From Bettongia penicillata ogilbyi (taxonomy: Eukaryota > Chordata > Mammalia > Diprotodontia > Potoroidae), in NCBI GenBank assembly GCA_023548195.1, contig JAJHZJ010000695.1, forward strand, positions 941,423-1,005,422: a stretch of DNA of 64,000 bases, read 5' to 3'. Shown one piece after another: positions 62,166-64,000 of this stretch. Under the pieces are notes generated by a model. It worked only from the letters and a program-made list of their open reading frames with translations. It made no database searches and was not told where the DNA came from. The first letter of the stretch is position 1; each line of letters begins with the position of its first letter. The position numbers and the translations under genes are program-made.

Positions 62166-62269
62166 TATCTCTCTACCCTTCTCATAGTTTTTTGTCAAAG
62201 AAGATGCATATTCTCAGCACAGAGAATAATAGAATACCATACCAAAGATAAATACTTAGAGATAAGCTA

Positions 62270-62400
62270 GTCTAATTCCTTCATTTTACAGAAATGGAGA
62301 CACTGAGGCACACAAAGTGAAAGTGACTTGCCAAAGGTCACATATTGAGGGTTGATTAAATGATTCCATTTCATTACCCCTGCCTTGAGTCCAGATGCCA
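62270..62400 (-). mobile_element. MIR fragment
   Basis: Antisense core GAGACACTGAGGCACAC and GTGACTTGCCAAAGGTCACA. Confidence 0.55.
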
Positions 62401-62534
62401 CACAAAAGTCAGTATTTTCTGTCCTTGTCTTCTTTACTGCTAAGACTTTACTGGTTAACACAGAAAGTGGATACCTCTCTGACAGCAAAAAAAAGCATCT
62501 GGCTTCACATCCCTCATGTCTCACCACCTCCTAT

Positions 62535-62575
62535 TCCCCCACCCCATTGACCCTCCCCAGCAAGACTCAGCATAG
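62535..62575. promoter_or_regulatory. candidate NF-E2-like/CACCC site
   Basis: The reverse strand reads TGCTGAGTCTTGC, one mismatch from the NF-E2 site TGCTGAGTCAT, about 20 bp from a CCACCCC box. It is 7.6 kb 5' of HBE. A single site; could be chance. Confidence 0.25.
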
Positions 62576-62859
62576 CTGAGCTGAGGCCCAAGAATTTTGC
62601 TGGAGTGTTTTTCACTCTTCAGAGTAGGGGCTTCCCACTGAGCATTGCCAAGACCCTTAGCCCAAGCCTTCCTCCATCCTCATTACCCAAATATATCACA
62701 AGAATAATTCATGCCAGAAGAATGGGGAGGCAGATTGAAGAAAAACCTTAGGAAAGTACTAGAATCTAGGGAAAGTGGCCCAAGAGGGGAAAGATGAAGG
62801 TCAATCAGGCAGTCCAATTTACGTGCAGACAAGACTGAGCCACATACTTCTGTGTATGA

Positions 62860-63165
62860 CCTCCTTGCCTTTGTACAAGCCAATCCCATGCCAGGAATGT
62901 ACTTCCTCTTCATTTTCCCTTCTTAGCATCCCAAGCTTCTTTCAAGGCTCAGTATGAGAGACTTATCTTGATCCTATCATATTCTACCCCTGCCCCCTTA
63001 CTAATGCCCTCATTCCTGAAAATTGCATTACATTTACTTTTCAGTGTACATGTTGCTTCCCCATGATAGAATTGAGGCTTTCAGAAAGAAGGGAGCAATT
63101 TGTTACCTTTGCATCCTTGATGCCTGATACATAGAGGTGCTTAAATGTTGAATGAATGAATGTAA
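62860..63165 (+). mobile_element. L2 3' end
   Basis: GATGCCTGATACATAGAGGT and GCTTAAATGTTGAATGAATG terminus after an L2-like body. Confidence 0.6.
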
Positions 63166-63282
63166 AGCAAAACACTGTTCCCCATCTTCCCTCAATGGTA
63201 GCAAAGGTAATTAGCCAATAACAATAACTCAGATTTCATTAGCAATATAAAAATGTATCAGAGGAGTTGTTTCTTAGGGAAT

Positions 63283-63525
63283 AGGGCAGCGAGGTGGTGC
63301 AGTGGATAGCAGTCAAGTCCTGAAGTTAAGAAGACTTATCTTCCAGAATTCAAATCCAGCCTCAGACACATACTGGCTGTGTGACCCTGGACAAGTCATT
63401 TAACCACTGTTTCCCTCAGTTTCCTGGTTGTGAAAATCAAATGAAACGATAATTGTAAGGCATTTAGCATAGTCACTAGAATATATGCTATATAAATGAT
63501 AACTAGTATTATTACTTAAAAAACA
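63283..63525 (+). mobile_element. MIR/THER-like SINE with MAR-type head
   Basis: Head GGGCAGCGAGGTGGTGCAGTG, core GTGTGACCCTGGACAAGTCA, and a 3' part ending near GCTATATAAATGATAACTAG. Confidence 0.65.
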
Positions 63526-63529
63526 TTTA

Positions 63530-63772
63530 GGTGCTACAATGGATAGAGGTCTGGGCCTGAAATCAGGAAGATTCATCTCCTTGAGTTCAAATCTTACCTC
63601 AGGCTCTTACTAGCTGTTCAACCCTGGGGAAGTCAATTAACCCTGTATGCCTCAGTTTCCTCATCTATAAAATCAGCTGGAGAAGGAAAAGGCAAACCAC
63701 TCCAGTACCTTTGCAGAGAAAATCCCAAATGAGGTCACAAAGGGTTAGACATGACTGAAAGAACTGAAAAAA
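63530..63772 (+). mobile_element. MAR1-type SINE
   Basis: tRNA-like head (GGTGCTACAATGGATAGAGG), core CCTCAGTTTCCTCATC, then the diagnostic CTGGAGAAGGAAAAGGCAAA and TTAGACATGACTGAAAGAAC tail. Confidence 0.75.
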
Positions 63773-64000
63773 ACAATCTCGGGGAATAAATAATTAACCT
63801 AAAAATCACAAGATTAGGGTTCAATCTCACCTCTTACACATATTGACCATGTGACCCTGGATATCTCAGAGCTGTAGACAACTTTCTAATGACTTAAGTT
63901 CCAAAGATGCTCAATCTGCATCAACAATCACACAACCATGATCAGTAGGTACAAAATAAATTCATGTTATTCAATTTCAAATAGGCATTACTATTGCCAG

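Noticed and set aside
61941..62198. Open frames over the TC repeat at 62.0-62.2 kb
   Set aside because: Simple-repeat translation on both strands.

Overview
This window is vertebrate genomic DNA from a mammal, most likely a marsupial. It carries a beta-globin cluster with only two intact genes, a class I olfactory receptor, MAR1-type tRNA-derived SINEs, half-LINE (HAL1-like) elements, and old MIR, L2 and L3/CR1 copies. By recollection, the beta-globin protein resembles Australian marsupial (kangaroo-type) beta chains more than Didelphis, so an australidelphian is my guess. No database was searched.

Both intact globin genes lie on the minus strand, so the cluster reads 5'->3' from high to low coordinates. 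First comes a gene-free upstream stretch (55-64 kb) with GATA/CACCC clusters that could be locus control region elements. It is followed by the embryonic epsilon-like gene (HBE, 53002-54960), a degenerate globin pseudogene (36290-37864), and the adult beta-like gene (HBB, 28785-30759). An isolated globin exon 3 relic lies at 11056-11172. At the far 3' side is an intact olfactory receptor of the OR51 group on the plus strand (3133-4080). HBE and HBB share the canonical three-exon layout (92, 223 and 129 coding nt), intact GT/AG splice sites, and upstream TATA-like, CCAAT and CACCC boxes.

The rest is intergenic and repeat-rich. The 26 kb downstream of HBB contains five minus-strand HAL1-like copies. 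One of them (17153-20189) is complete, has an intact 366-codon ORF1 and is flanked by a 16-bp target-site duplication, so it is young. It interrupts an older plus-strand L1/HAL1-type element. Underneath these insertions, pieces of 8.5-27.6 kb match 40.3-44.1 kb in the same order, including a shared 7SL-RNA pseudogene, which indicates an old segmental duplication. Between HBE and the first pseudogene there are an AK6 retropseudogene, SINEs and long pyrimidine microsatellites.

The genes form a developmental globin cluster: HBE and HBB supply beta-type chains at successive stages under a presumed shared upstream control region, with olfactory receptor sequence flanking the cluster as in other mammals.
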